Below are positions 8,468 through 18,840 of a DNA stretch of 32,997 nucleotides, in pieces. A program made the translations under genes and the position numbers. The stretch is from Candidatus Omnitrophota bacterium (GTDB taxonomy: Bacteria; Omnitrophota; Gorgyraeia; Gygaellales; Profunditerraquicolaceae). The notes beneath the pieces are model-generated. The model did not search any database and had not been told where the DNA came from. It worked only from the letters and a program-made list of their open reading frames with translations. The stretch lies in contig JAQUMX010000014.1 of assembly GCA_028717885.1 (NCBI GenBank), positions 1 through 32,997 on the forward strand, written 5' to 3'. Positions within the stretch are counted from its first letter, which is position 1, and each line of letters begins with the position of its first letter.

Positions 8468-8542
8468 TGTCCCCAACCGGATTTGAACCGGTGTCGAGAG
8501 CTTGAAAAGCTCTTGTCCTAGACCAGGCTAGACGATGGGGAC
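8468..8542 (-). tRNA. tRNA-Glu (anticodon UUC)
   Basis: Read on the minus strand, the acceptor stem GTCCCCA pairs with TGGGGAC, and the discriminator base is A. The anticodon stem AGAGC/GCTCT encloses the loop TTTTCAA, giving anticodon TTC. The T arm is CCGGTTCAAATCCGG. No CCA is encoded. The tRNA lies 6 bp downstream of gyrA and is probably processed from the same transcript. Confidence 0.95.
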
Positions 8543-8548
8543 GGAAAT

Positions 8549-10984
8549 TTATTCCTCTTCTTCTTCGGCAATTACCGGCGCTACACAGGAAACGCGGTCC
8601 TTGTCCTGCAGTTTAATCAGGCGCACGCCCTGGGCTGACCTGCCGGTCTCGCGGATGTCTTTTACCGCACAACGCAAGAATATCCCGTTTTGCGTAATGA
8701 CCATCAATTCGTCATTGTCGCTCACGGTTTTTAAATTTACCGCTTCGCCGTTTTTGTCGGTAACTTTTATATTAATTACGCCTTTGCCGCCGCGCGAGGT
8801 TAAACGGTACTCATCTATCGTGGTACGCTTGGCAAAACCTAGACTGGTGACGGTGAGGATGGCCGAATCTTTTTTCGGCACTACCATATCAATTACTTCA
8901 TCTTTCTTCGCCAGAGAAATCCCGCGCACACCGCGCGCGGCTCTGCCCATATCGCGTACCTTGGCTTCGGAGAATCGGATCGCCTTGCCTTGCCGCGTGC
9001 CGATCAACAACTCTTCTTTGCCGTCGGTAAGCTCAACGCCGATCAGCTGGTCGTCTTTATCCAAGGTAATCCCAATGATCCCGCCTTTGCGCGGGTTGCC
9101 GTAGGCGTCAAGCCGGGTCTTCTTAATATTCCCCTCTTTGGTCACCATCACTAAATATTTGTCCGGAGAAAATTCTTTTACCGGAACAGTAGAACTGATC
9201 TTTGAATTAGCCACCATCTGGACTAAGTTAACAATGGCCTTGCCTTTAGAGATTTTGCTTGCCTGCGGAATTTCATAAACTTTGAGCCAATGCACCTGGC
9301 CCTTATCCGTAAAGATAAGCAGGTAATCTTTGGTTGAGGCGACAAAAAGATGCTCGATAAAATCCTCTTCCTTAAGATCCGCTCCGGTTGTACCTCTTCC
9401 CCCGCGTTTTTGCTTACGGTATGCGCTAACTGGCAAACGCTTGATATATCCGGCATGACTGATCGTCACTACTACGTCCTCTTCGGCAATTAAATCCTCT
9501 ACTGCCAACTCCTCTACTTCGCCGACAATATCAGTCCTGCGCTCGTCACCGTATTTATTTTTCAGGCCTTCCAGCTCTTCTTTAATAATGGCTTCGATCT
9601 TTTTTTCAGAGGCAAGGATCGCCCGGCAAAGCTCGATCTTCTTTAAAAGTTCCGCATATTCTGCGTCGATTTTATCGCGCTCAAGGGCAGTGAGGCGCTG
9701 CAATTGCATTTCCAGGATTGCCTGCGACTGGATTTCCGAAAGCTCGAATTCTTTCATCAGGCGTTCCTTCGCGGCTTCGGTATTCTTTGAGGTCTTTATC
9801 GTCTTGATAATCCGGTCTATAAACTTTAAAGCGATCTTTAAGCCTTCCAGGATATGCGCGCGCTTTAAGGCCTTGTCTAATTCGAATTGCGTCCTGCGGC
9901 GGATAATTTCTTTTCGATGGGCAATATAACAATCCAGTATCTGGCGTAAATTTAAAACCCGCGGCCGGTTCTCCACCAACGCCAGCATAATAATTCCGAA
10001 GGTGGTTTCTAATTGGGTGTGCTTAAAAAGCTGGTTTAAAATTATCTGCGGCTCAACGTCGCGCTTTAGCTCCACCACAATCCGCATCCCGTCCTTATCG
10101 GATTCATCGCGGATGTCGGAAATACCTTCGATTTTTTTCTCTTCCACCAAACCGGCAATTGCTTCAATCAGCCCGGCTTTCTGTACTTGATAAGGAATTT
10201 CCGTAATTACGATAAAATCTTTTCCGTTCTTCTGTTGCTCTACTGCCGCCCGGGCGCGTACGGTTAATTTGCCCTTACCCGTGGCATACGCTTCTTTAAT
10301 TCCGCCCTTGCCGCAAATTACACCGCCCGTCGGAAAATCCGGGCCTTTAACATAACGCATCAAATCTTTAATTTCTGCCTGCGGATTTTCCAGAATATGA
10401 ATAATTGCGTCTGCGATTTCGTTTAAGTTGTGCGGCGGGATATTGGTTGCCATGCCTACGGCAATACCGCTGGAGCCGTTTACCAAAAGATTAGGTAGAG
10501 CTGCCGGTAACAACAACGGTTCACTTAAAGAGGCGTCGAAGTTTGGCCCGAAATTAACCGTTTCCTTATCGATATCCGCAAGCATCACATCGGAAATAGC
10601 CGCGAGCCTTGCTTCGGTATAACGCATTGCCGCTGCCGTATCGCCATCGACAGAGCCAAAGTTTCCCTGGCCTTCTACCAGAGGATAGCGCAAAGAGAAA
10701 TCCTGCGCCATTCTCACTAAAGTATCATAAACCGCAACGTCTCCGTGCGGATGGTACTTGCCTAATACCTCTCCGACGATACGCGCGCATTTTTTATAGG
10801 GCTTGCTATGGTCAAGGTTCAGTTCCTGCATCGCAAAAAGAATCCTGCGGTGCACAGGCTTCAAACCATCGCGCACATCCGGAAGGGCGCGGCCGACGAT
10901 TACGCTCATCGCGTAATTTAGATATGAATCTTTTACTTCTTCTTCGATATAAACCGGGACTACTTTTTCGTTTCTGGCGTACAT
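8549..10984 (-). CDS. gyrA: DNA gyrase subunit A
   Basis: GyrA is the DNA-cleaving subunit of gyrase (A2B2), which introduces negative supercoils. The 811-aa protein has the winged-helix/cleavage domain at the N-terminus, with catalytic Tyr122 in [12 protein letters not shown] coiled-coil and tower region follows, then a C-terminal beta-pinwheel. The GyrA box is present as QKRGGRG, which supports gyrase over topoisomerase IV. The position equivalent to E. coli Ser83 is Val ([10 protein letters not shown]), while Asp87 is retained. The C-terminus is acidic (EEEEE). It lies 14 bp downstream of gyrB, consistent with one transcript. Confidence 0.97.
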   Translation of the reverse strand: MYARNEKVVPVYIEEEVKDSYLNYAMSVIVGRALPDVRDGLKPVHRRILFAMQELNLDHSKPYKKCARIVGEVLGKYHPHGDVAVYDTLVRMAQDFSLRYPLVEGQGNFGSVDGDTAAAMRYTEARLAAISDVMLADIDKETVNFGPNFDASLSEPLLLPAALPNLLVNGSSGIAVGMATNIPPHNLNEIADAIIHILENPQAEIKDLMRYVKGPDFPTGGVICGKGGIKEAYATGKGKLTVRARAAVEQQKNGKDFIVITEIPYQVQKAGLIEAIAGLVEEKKIEGISDIRDESDKDGMRIVVELKRDVEPQIILNQLFKHTQLETTFGIIMLALVENRPRVLNLRQILDCYIAHRKEIIRRRTQFELDKALKRAHILEGLKIALKFIDRIIKTIKTSKNTEAAKERLMKEFELSEIQSQAILEMQLQRLTALERDKIDAEYAELLKKIELCRAILASEKKIEAIIKEELEGLKNKYGDERRTDIVGEVEELAVEDLIAEEDVVVTISHAGYIKRLPVSAYRKQKRGGRGTTGADLKEEDFIEHLFVASTKDYLLIFTDKGQVHWLKVYEIPQASKISKGKAIVNLVQMVANSKISSTVPVKEFSPDKYLVMVTKEGNIKKTRLDAYGNPRKGGIIGITLDKDDQLIGVELTDGKEELLIGTRQGKAIRFSEAKVRDMGRAARGVRGISLAKKDEVIDMVVPKKDSAILTVTSLGFAKRTTIDEYRLTSRGGKGVINIKVTDKNGEAVNLKTVSDNDELMVITQNGIFLRCAVKDIRETGRSAQGVRLIKLQDKDRVSCVAPVIAEEEEE

Positions 10985-10998
10985 TTTATAATTCCTTA

Positions 10999-13748
<2,750 letters not shown>

Positions 13749-13828
13749 AATAAATGCACACTGGCCAATCCGTCCTTACAAGGACGCACTTGACAATCCA
13801 ATATGCCAACGTGCGACATGGACAGGTG

Positions 13829-14920
13829 TCATCCTAAGCGCATCGGCAACACGATATAGATATAGCCGTCGATACGGATTACTGCCGGCTTCTCGCTGTC
13901 GCTTAATTCCAGTTCCACGGTTTCCGTGGTTAAGTTCTTTAAAACATCGATCAAATATACCGGATTAAAGCCGATGACCAATTCTTTGCCGCGGTAATCC
14001 ACCCCTACTTCTTCCCGGGACTCTCCTATATCCGGCGTAGATTTAGAAACCACTAATTTATCTTTGAACACTTCCAATTTCACCGCCTGATAATCCGGGG
14101 TCACCAATAAAGCCGCGCGCTTAATTGCCAATAACATTTCTTCCCTGTTAACCTTGATTTTATTTTCTGAAACCGCGGGCACTACCTGGCTATAATCCGG
14201 AAACTCGCCTTCAATCAAACGGGAAATAATCATCACTTTGCCCAGGTCAAACATTGCCTGATTGGCGCCCAGCACTAACGAAAGCTCCCCCTCTTCTTTC
14301 AGGTTGCGGTTTAACTCCTGGATAGTTTTAATCGGCACAATCATGGTAACTTCTTTATCCACATCCTGCCTTAATTTACGCTCCACAATCGCCAGGCGCT
14401 TACCGTCGGTAGCCACCAGGGTAAGGATATTTTTCTTAATCCTAAAAAGAATGCCGTTCAAAATATAACGGGTTTCGTCAAAAGAAACCGCGAAAGACGT
14501 AAGCCCTAAAATTTCTTTTAGGCCGGCCTGGTCCAGCTTAATCACTTCTTTATCCTTAAATTCCGGCAGCCGGGGAAACTCCTCTTTTGATAATCCCATA
14601 ATCTTAAACTGGCAGGTTTTACTTTCAATCACCACTAAATCATTCTTTTTAGTATTTACTCCGACGCTCTCACTCGGCAATTCCCTGATAATATCGCCAA
14701 ATCTTTTCGCGGGAATCGTGATTGCTCCTGTCTCCTGGATATTCACAGGTATTGCACAACTTATCCCGATATCCAAATCCGTAGCAGTGAGCCTTAAATT
14801 ACCCCCTTGCGCTTCTATTAAAATATTCGATAATATCGGCAAAGCTGTTTTAGGAGTAATTACGTTCTGCACAGTTTGAATTCCGGAAAGTAAGACGTCT
14901 TTTTCCACACTAAACTTCAT
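13829..14920 (-). CDS. dnaN: DNA polymerase III beta sliding clamp
   Basis: DnaN forms the ring clamp that tethers DNA polymerase III and other factors to DNA. The 363-aa protein has the family's usual length and three-domain pattern. It begins MKFSVEKDVLLSGIQTVQNV, with TALPILSNILIEA and TATDLDIGI in domain I. LVATDGKRLAIVERKL marks domain II, and the clamp ends with YIYIVLPMRL. A ribosome site AAGGAG lies about 11 nt upstream of the ATG. It is followed by an 80-bp gap and then dciA; recF is not present. Confidence 0.97.
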   Translation of the reverse strand: MKFSVEKDVLLSGIQTVQNVITPKTALPILSNILIEAQGGNLRLTATDLDIGISCAIPVNIQETGAITIPAKRFGDIIRELPSESVGVNTKKNDLVVIESKTCQFKIMGLSKEEFPRLPEFKDKEVIKLDQAGLKEILGLTSFAVSFDETRYILNGILFRIKKNILTLVATDGKRLAIVERKLRQDVDKEVTMIVPIKTIQELNRNLKEEGELSLVLGANQAMFDLGKVMIISRLIEGEFPDYSQVVPAVSENKIKVNREEMLLAIKRAALLVTPDYQAVKLEVFKDKLVVSKSTPDIGESREEVGVDYRGKELVIGFNPVYLIDVLKNLTTETVELELSDSEKPAVIRIDGYIYIVLPMRLG

Positions 14921-14950
14921 TTTTCAACACTCCTTTACATAAAAATGTAC

Positions 14951-14974
14951 CCCGATTTATCCTTTAAAGTCGGG
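14951..14974 (-). terminator. Possible weak terminator/attenuator between dnaA and dnaN
   Basis: On the minus strand a stem CCCGA..TTTA/TAAA..CGGG is followed within a few bases by a short T run (ATTTTT). It sits in the 187-bp AT-rich gap after dnaA and just before the dnaN ribosome site. The T run is short, so termination would be partial at best. Confidence 0.35.
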
Positions 14975-15107
14975 TGCTATTATTATAAATATATTAATAA
15001 ATATAAACCGTATTAATAATAAGAGGGCTGTATTTCTGTTAACAAGAATATAAATTATTGATTTTAAATAACTTATTCAAAATAGTTCTTGTGAATATCT
15101 TCTGGGT

Positions 15108-16448
15108 TTATTGTTTAATAATCTGTAAAACCCGCTCTATTTTGTTTTTTAATATTTCATTATGACTAATATCTTCCTTTATTTTATTTACTGAGTGTAA
15201 AACTGTAGTATGATCTTTTCCTCCAAAGAAGTCCCCAATTTCGGGTAATGATAAGTCGGTTAACTCTCTGCTTAAATACATGGCAATCTGGCGCGGCAAA
15301 ACCACGGTTTTATTACGCTTTTTAGCGCGGAAGTCCGCTAAGGCGATTCCAAATTCCTCGGCGACACAGCGCTGAATAAAATCAACGGTAATTAATTTTT
15401 GCGGTTCGCGCAATAAATCTTTTAAAACCTCTTTTGCCAGATCCAGGGTAATAGGCTTTTCCTCTAATAATGAATAAGCGATGGTGCGGATAAGCGCCCC
15501 TTCCAGTTCCCGAATATTAGTCTTGATTAATTGTGCGATAAAAAAAATCACTTCTTGCGGCACAGCTACTGGTTCGCGCTCAATTTTCTTTTTTAAGATT
15601 GCTACCCGGGTTTCTAAATCGGGCGGCTGAATATCAGTTGCCAGCCCCCAGCTGAAACGCGACACCAGGCGGTCCTGCAAGTTGGAAATCTCTTTTGGCG
15701 GCCGGTCGGAAGAAATTATAATTTGTTTGTGTGCGTCATATAGGGCGTTAAAGGTGTGAAAAAATTCCTCCTGCGTGGATTCTTTGCCGGCGATAAACTG
15801 GATATCATCGACAACCAGGACATCAACCTTATTTCTGTATTGTTGGCGAAACGAAGAAGTAGAATGATGTTGAATCGCGTCGATTAATTCATTGGTGAAG
15901 CGCTCCGAAGTAAGATAACAAATTTTTGCGCCTGGGGAATTTTTTACGATTTGATGGCAGATCGCCTGCATCAAATGGGTTTTGCCCAGGCCTACTCCTC
16001 CGTAAATAAAAAGCGGGTTATAAGTTTTTGCCGGGGCCTCAGACACTGCCAGGGAGTACGCGTGTGCGTGGCGGTTAGAAGAGCCAATCACAAAATTATC
16101 AAAAGTGTAGCGCGGGTTTAAGCCAGCGTAAGACGGCTGGTCAGTGCTTATCCTGGTCGCCCCCTCTTTCTTATTTGCTCCTTCTGTTGCTGATGCAACA
16201 GGCAGGGTGTTGACTGCCAGGCTAATTTCCATCTTTTTGGTAAAAGCACGTTCAGCTGCCTCTTGAAGCAAGGGCAGATAATGGCTCTCTACCCAGTCTT
16301 TAAAGAAATTGTCCGGAGCCAGGATGATTAAGCGGCCCTCTCCATCCGGTTGGGCGTTTAGCGGCGCAATCCAGGTGTCAAAGGTAGTTTTCCCCAATCG
16401 TTCCGTGAGGTGCTGCCTTGCTTTTTCCCAGGCTGTTTGAATGTCCAT
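15108..16448 (-). CDS. dnaA: Chromosomal replication initiator DnaA
   Basis: DnaA is the AAA+ initiator that binds DnaA boxes and melts oriC. I start it at the ATG at 16448 (MDIQTAWEKARQHL), because DnaA domain I normally begins there; the track start is an upstream GTG adding 12 unconserved residues and overlapping DnaA-box-like DNA. The product is 446 aa. Domain I is about 1-80, followed by a short linker. The AAA+ domain has Walker A GGVGLGKTH (about residue 150), Walker B VLVVDDIQF and a sensor region. Domain IV has the signature FFGGKDHTTVLHSVNKI, which contacts DnaA boxes. It is transcribed divergently from rpmH. Confidence 0.96.
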   Translation of the reverse strand: MDIQTAWEKARQHLTERLGKTTFDTWIAPLNAQPDGEGRLIILAPDNFFKDWVESHYLPLLQEAAERAFTKKMEISLAVNTLPVASATEGANKKEGATRISTDQPSYAGLNPRYTFDNFVIGSSNRHAHAYSLAVSEAPAKTYNPLFIYGGVGLGKTHLMQAICHQIVKNSPGAKICYLTSERFTNELIDAIQHHSTSSFRQQYRNKVDVLVVDDIQFIAGKESTQEEFFHTFNALYDAHKQIIISSDRPPKEISNLQDRLVSRFSWGLATDIQPPDLETRVAILKKKIEREPVAVPQEVIFFIAQLIKTNIRELEGALIRTIAYSLLEEKPITLDLAKEVLKDLLREPQKLITVDFIQRCVAEEFGIALADFRAKKRNKTVVLPRQIAMYLSRELTDLSLPEIGDFFGGKDHTTVLHSVNKIKEDISHNEILKNKIERVLQIIKQ

Positions 16449-16465
16449 TACGATCTTTTCTTTGG

Positions 16466-16507
16466 CTATCCACAGATTATGCACATCTTGAATAAATCTG
16501 TGGAAAT
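16466..16507. promoter_or_regulatory. Cluster of DnaA-box-like sequences (candidate oriC part)
   Basis: TTATGCACA at 16477-16485 fits the TTATNCACA consensus exactly. CTATCCACA at 16466-16474 differs from TTATCCACA at one base. TGTGGAAAT at 16499-16507 is a reverse-orientation near match. The cluster lies in the dnaA leader, next to an AT-rich divergent intergenic region. An origin and/or dnaA autoregulatory role is inferred. Confidence 0.6.
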
Positions 16508-16556
16508 GTTCTAAGAGGGCGAAACCTCATTACAATAAAAAAAGTTACGTGTCTGT

Positions 16557-16584
16557 ATTATACAATATAATTAACCGCAGTCAA
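16557..16584 (-). promoter_or_regulatory. dnaA promoter (sigma70 type)
   Basis: On the minus strand TTGACT (16584-16579), a 16-bp spacer and a perfect TATAAT (16562-16557) precede dnaA by about 110 bp. The transcript leader would include the DnaA-box cluster. Confidence 0.65.
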
Positions 16585-16600
16585 CAAAAAGTTTTTTCTA

Positions 16601-16628
16601 TTGACCGCCAAGGACTTTATGTTATAAT
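16601..16628 (+). promoter_or_regulatory. rpmH promoter (sigma70 type)
   Basis: TTGACC at 16601-16606, a 16-bp spacer and a perfect TATAAT at 16623-16628 lie 32 bp before the rpmH ATG. The -35 boxes of this and the dnaA promoter are 16 bp apart, back to back. Confidence 0.75.
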
Positions 16629-16660
16629 GTGTGAAACTTTTTGAAGGAAGGACTGTCTCT

Positions 16661-16798
16661 ATGAAGAAAAATATCAAGACTCCCACAAAAATTGTCGCTA
16701 AGAGGCGGCAAGGGTTTCGTAGCAGAATGAGCTGCAAGGCCGGCAGGGCTTTATTGGCCCGTCGACGGAAAAAGGGCAGAAAACAACTGTCTATTTAG
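16661..16798 (+). CDS. rpmH: 50S ribosomal protein L34
   Basis: This 45-aa basic protein is too short for the ORF track. It begins MKKNIKTPTKIVAKRR and has GFRSRM, GRALLARRRKKGRKQLS, which align with the L34 core (GFRARM..GRKVLARRRxKGRKxL). The usual N-terminal MKRTYQPS segment is replaced by a divergent stretch. A ribosome site AGGAAGG lies about 11 nt upstream. The stop codon abuts the yidD start region, and the order rpmH-yidD-yidC beside dnaA is the classical arrangement, except that rnpA is missing. Confidence 0.93.
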   Translation: MKKNIKTPTKIVAKRRQGFRSRMSCKAGRALLARRRKKGRKQLSI

Positions 16799-16801
16799 TT
16801 G

Positions 16802-17017
16802 ATGCTCAAAAGGATAGCACTCGGTTTAATCAGGCTGTACCAATGTTTTTTACGGCCTTTACTGCCATGCAGTTGCCGCTTTGTTCCCAGCTGTTCTGAA
16901 TATGCAAAAGAAGCGCTGGAACGCTACGGTTTTTTTAAGGGGGCAACTTTGTCCCTAAAAAGATTGCTAGCATGCCATCCTTTTTCCGGCAAATCTGGAT
17001 ACGATCCACTAAAATAG
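16802..17017 (+). CDS. yidD: Membrane protein insertion efficiency factor YidD
   Basis: YidD is a small membrane-associated protein that assists YidC-dependent insertion. The 71-aa sequence has the family signature: Ile/Leu-rich N-terminal amphipathic helix, [19 protein letters not shown], and [12 protein letters not shown]. Three conserved Cys are present. I prefer the ATG at 16802 over the TTG at 16799, which directly follows the rpmH stop. yidC begins 13 bp after its stop. Confidence 0.94.
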   Translation: MLKRIALGLIRLYQCFLRPLLPCSCRFVPSCSEYAKEALERYGFFKGATLSLKRLLACHPFSGKSGYDPLK

Positions 17018-17030
17018 GAAAACAAAAACT

Positions 17031-18551
17031 ATGGAAAAACGTTTAATTTTAGCAATTAGTGTTTCAATGTTGGTGCTCTTGGCCTGGTCAGCAATTATGC
17101 CTAAACCGCCGGTTCCGGTTAAGGCTGAAGCAGTATCTGTTGTCACTAAAACAGCACAAGCGGTAACGCAAACAAGTAAAGAAAGTGTGTCCACGCCGCC
17201 AAAAGAACAAGCTGTGTTTACTGAGGCCAAGTTTGCCACCTCACTTTTTAGCTTAAATTTCTTTGAACCTATTGCCGCACTTAATGATGCAATATTTAAA
17301 CAGTACCAATCCCACCGTGTTGTATTAAGTTCAAGTTTTTTGTTAGGAGGCCAGGATTTAATTTTCCATAGGGAAAATTCTGCACCTGGCACTTTAGTTT
17401 TTGTCCAATCTGACAACACTAAGAAGATTAAAAAAGAATTTATTTTTTCTAAGAATAGTTATGCCATAGATTTAGTAATAACAATTAGTAATTTGTCCAA
17501 TCTGAATTTCAATTATAATTTACCATTGAGTATTGGGAAACTGAATTTTTCCGGAGATCAAAATATTGCCCGTTTTGAAGATGTAATGATTGCAACTAAG
17601 GAAAAGAAGTTCTTTCTTAATGGGAAAAAAGATGCCCAGGAAGACAATGTAAAATATGTCGCCATTAGAGAAAAGTACTTTACTCTAATTGCTGAGCCCG
17701 AGAACGAGAGCAGCGCGTTTGTTAAAAAAATCGATGCCAAAGATTCGGAAATCGGCTTATTGCCGAAAAATATCAATATCGCGCCTGGTGGACAATTTGT
17801 GCAAAAAGTGCATATTTATTTAGGGCCTTTGGATCTTAAGCAGATCAATGCGGTCAAGCCGGAGTGGGGAAATGTAGTAAATTACGGCACCTTTGATTTT
17901 ATCGGCCAAATCGTATTGCAATTATTGGAATTTTTTCATCGCTTGGTAGGCAATTGGGGAGTGGCAATTATACTCCTAAGTTTAGGGATTTATCTTTTAC
18001 TTTACCCCTTTACTTTGAAGCAGATGCGTTCAATGAAGGAAATGCAAGCCTTGCAGCCTAAAGTGGAAGCACTGAGAATTACCCACAAGGATAACCCGCA
18101 AAAATTGAATAAAGAGATCTTGGAGCTCTACCGCGAGCATAAAGTGAATCCTTTGGGAGGCTGCTTGCCCTTGCTCTTACAAATGCCGGTTTTCTTTGCG
18201 CTCTATCAGGTAATGATACGTTGTGTAGCGCTGAAGGGGGCAAAGTTTCTCTGGATTAAGGACCTTTCAGAGCCGGATAAGTTATTTTTGTTACCGACGA
18301 ATTTGCCGGTTTTGGGGAATGAATTTAATTTGCTGCCGCTTTTAATGGCAGCTTTAATGTTCGTGCAGCAAAAAGCTTCTTTAGTCTCCTCAGGTTCAAC
18401 TTCTGAGGAACAGCAGAAAATCATGATGATTGTGATGCCGATTATGTTCGGAGTGATTTTCTACCGCATGCCGTCTGGATTGGTATTATATTGGTTTGTG
18501 AATAGCTTGTTAATGTTGATTTATCAATTGAAAGTTAAGAGTGGAAAATGA
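17031..18551 (+). CDS. yidC: Membrane protein insertase YidC
   Basis: YidC inserts and folds inner-membrane proteins, alone or with SecYEG. The 506-aa protein has the Gram-negative layout: TM1 at about 5-24, a Lys/Thr/Val-rich linker, a large periplasmic beta-sandwich domain (to about residue 280), then the conserved five-helix core. Core landmarks are VGNWGVAIILLSLGIYLLL, the cytoplasmic loop QLQPKVEAL-like segment (MQALQPKVEAL), NPLGGCLPLLLQMPVFFALY, and MPSGLVLYWFVNSLL. The stop overlaps the next gene's ATG by 4 bp (ATGA). A periplasmic domain of this type implies a double-membrane cell. Confidence 0.96.
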   Translation: MEKRLILAISVSMLVLLAWSAIMPKPPVPVKAEAVSVVTKTAQAVTQTSKESVSTPPKEQAVFTEAKFATSLFSLNFFEPIAALNDAIFKQYQSHRVVLSSSFLLGGQDLIFHRENSAPGTLVFVQSDNTKKIKKEFIFSKNSYAIDLVITISNLSNLNFNYNLPLSIGKLNFSGDQNIARFEDVMIATKEKKFFLNGKKDAQEDNVKYVAIREKYFTLIAEPENESSAFVKKIDAKDSEIGLLPKNINIAPGGQFVQKVHIYLGPLDLKQINAVKPEWGNVVNYGTFDFIGQIVLQLLEFFHRLVGNWGVAIILLSLGIYLLLYPFTLKQMRSMKEMQALQPKVEALRITHKDNPQKLNKEILELYREHKVNPLGGCLPLLLQMPVFFALYQVMIRCVALKGAKFLWIKDLSEPDKLFLLPTNLPVLGNEFNLLPLLMAALMFVQQKASLVSSGSTSEEQQKIMMIVMPIMFGVIFYRMPSGLVLYWFVNSLLMLIYQLKVKSGK

Positions 18552-18757
18552 CCCCTGAGCCTTTAAAAACAAGCATAGAGATTGATGGAAAGACTGTTGA
18601 AGAAGCGGTGAAAAAGGCGCTCAAAACATTAAAGGTGGAGCGTAGCAAGGTAAAAATCGAAGTACTCTCTGAAGAACAGAAGGGGCTTTTTGGAATGCCT
18701 GGCGCAAAACCGGCCAAAGTACGAGTAAGTATTATTAAAGGTAAAGAAAAAACTTGA
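18548..18757 (+). CDS. Jag_N-domain protein, lacking KH and R3H domains
   Basis: The 69-aa product matches the N-terminal Jag_N domain of the SpoIIIJ-associated RNA-binding protein Jag/KhpB: TVEEAVKKALKTLKV, then EVLSEEQKGLFGMPGAKPAKVRV. Full-length Jag is about 200 aa or more, with KH and R3H domains after Jag_N. Here the frame stops right after Jag_N, and the next 83 bp hold a promoter and parS-like sites, not a frameshifted remainder. The gene overlaps yidC by 4 bp, the position jag normally occupies. RNA binding is unlikely without KH/R3H; a role in binding YidC or other envelope factors is inference. Confidence 0.8.
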   Translation: MTPEPLKTSIEIDGKTVEEAVKKALKTLKVERSKVKIEVLSEEQKGLFGMPGAKPAKVRVSIIKGKEKT

Positions 18758-18781
18758 CAAAGAAAGCATTTTTGTCATAAT
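18754..18781 (+). promoter_or_regulatory. parAB promoter with overlapping inverted repeat
   Basis: A perfect -35 TTGACA (18754-18759), a 16-bp spacer and CATAAT (18776-18781) lie across the end of the Jag_N gene. TGACAAA (18755-18761) and TTTGTCA (18771-18777) form an inverted repeat over the promoter, suggestive of a repressor site. Confidence 0.65.
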
Positions 18782-18786
18782 GAAAG

Positions 18787-18802
18787 TGTTCCGCGGGGAA
18801 CG
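18787..18802. promoter_or_regulatory. parS-like site 1
   Basis: TGTTCCGCGGGGAACG is an imperfect palindrome close to the parS form TGTTNCACGTGNAACA. It lies between the parA promoter and parA. ParB from the adjacent gene is the expected ligand. Confidence 0.7.
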
Positions 18803-18808
18803 TTTTAG

Positions 18809-18824
18809 GGTTCCGCGTGGAACA
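18809..18824. promoter_or_regulatory. parS-like site 2
   Basis: GGTTCCGCGTGGAACA is closer to parS; its GTTCCGCGTGGAAC core differs at one base from the perfect palindrome GTTCCACGTGGAAC. Its centre is 22 bp from that of site 1, about two helical turns, so both would face the same side of the DNA. Confidence 0.75.
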
Positions 18825-18840
18825 TAGCGTAACCATATAA

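Noticed and set aside
8535-9104. 189-aa plus-strand ORF opposite gyrA
   Set aside because: It is antisense to a conserved part of gyrA and starts in the tRNA-Glu acceptor stem; low-complexity Ser/Arg-rich shadow.
13749-13828. Hidden recF fragment between dnaN and dciA
   Set aside because: The gap is 80 bp and no Walker or ABC-type coding is visible in any frame.
16449-16484. Upstream GTG start for dnaA adding 12 residues
   Set aside because: The extension is not like DnaA domain I and lies over DnaA-box-like DNA; the ATG at 16448 starts the conserved sequence.
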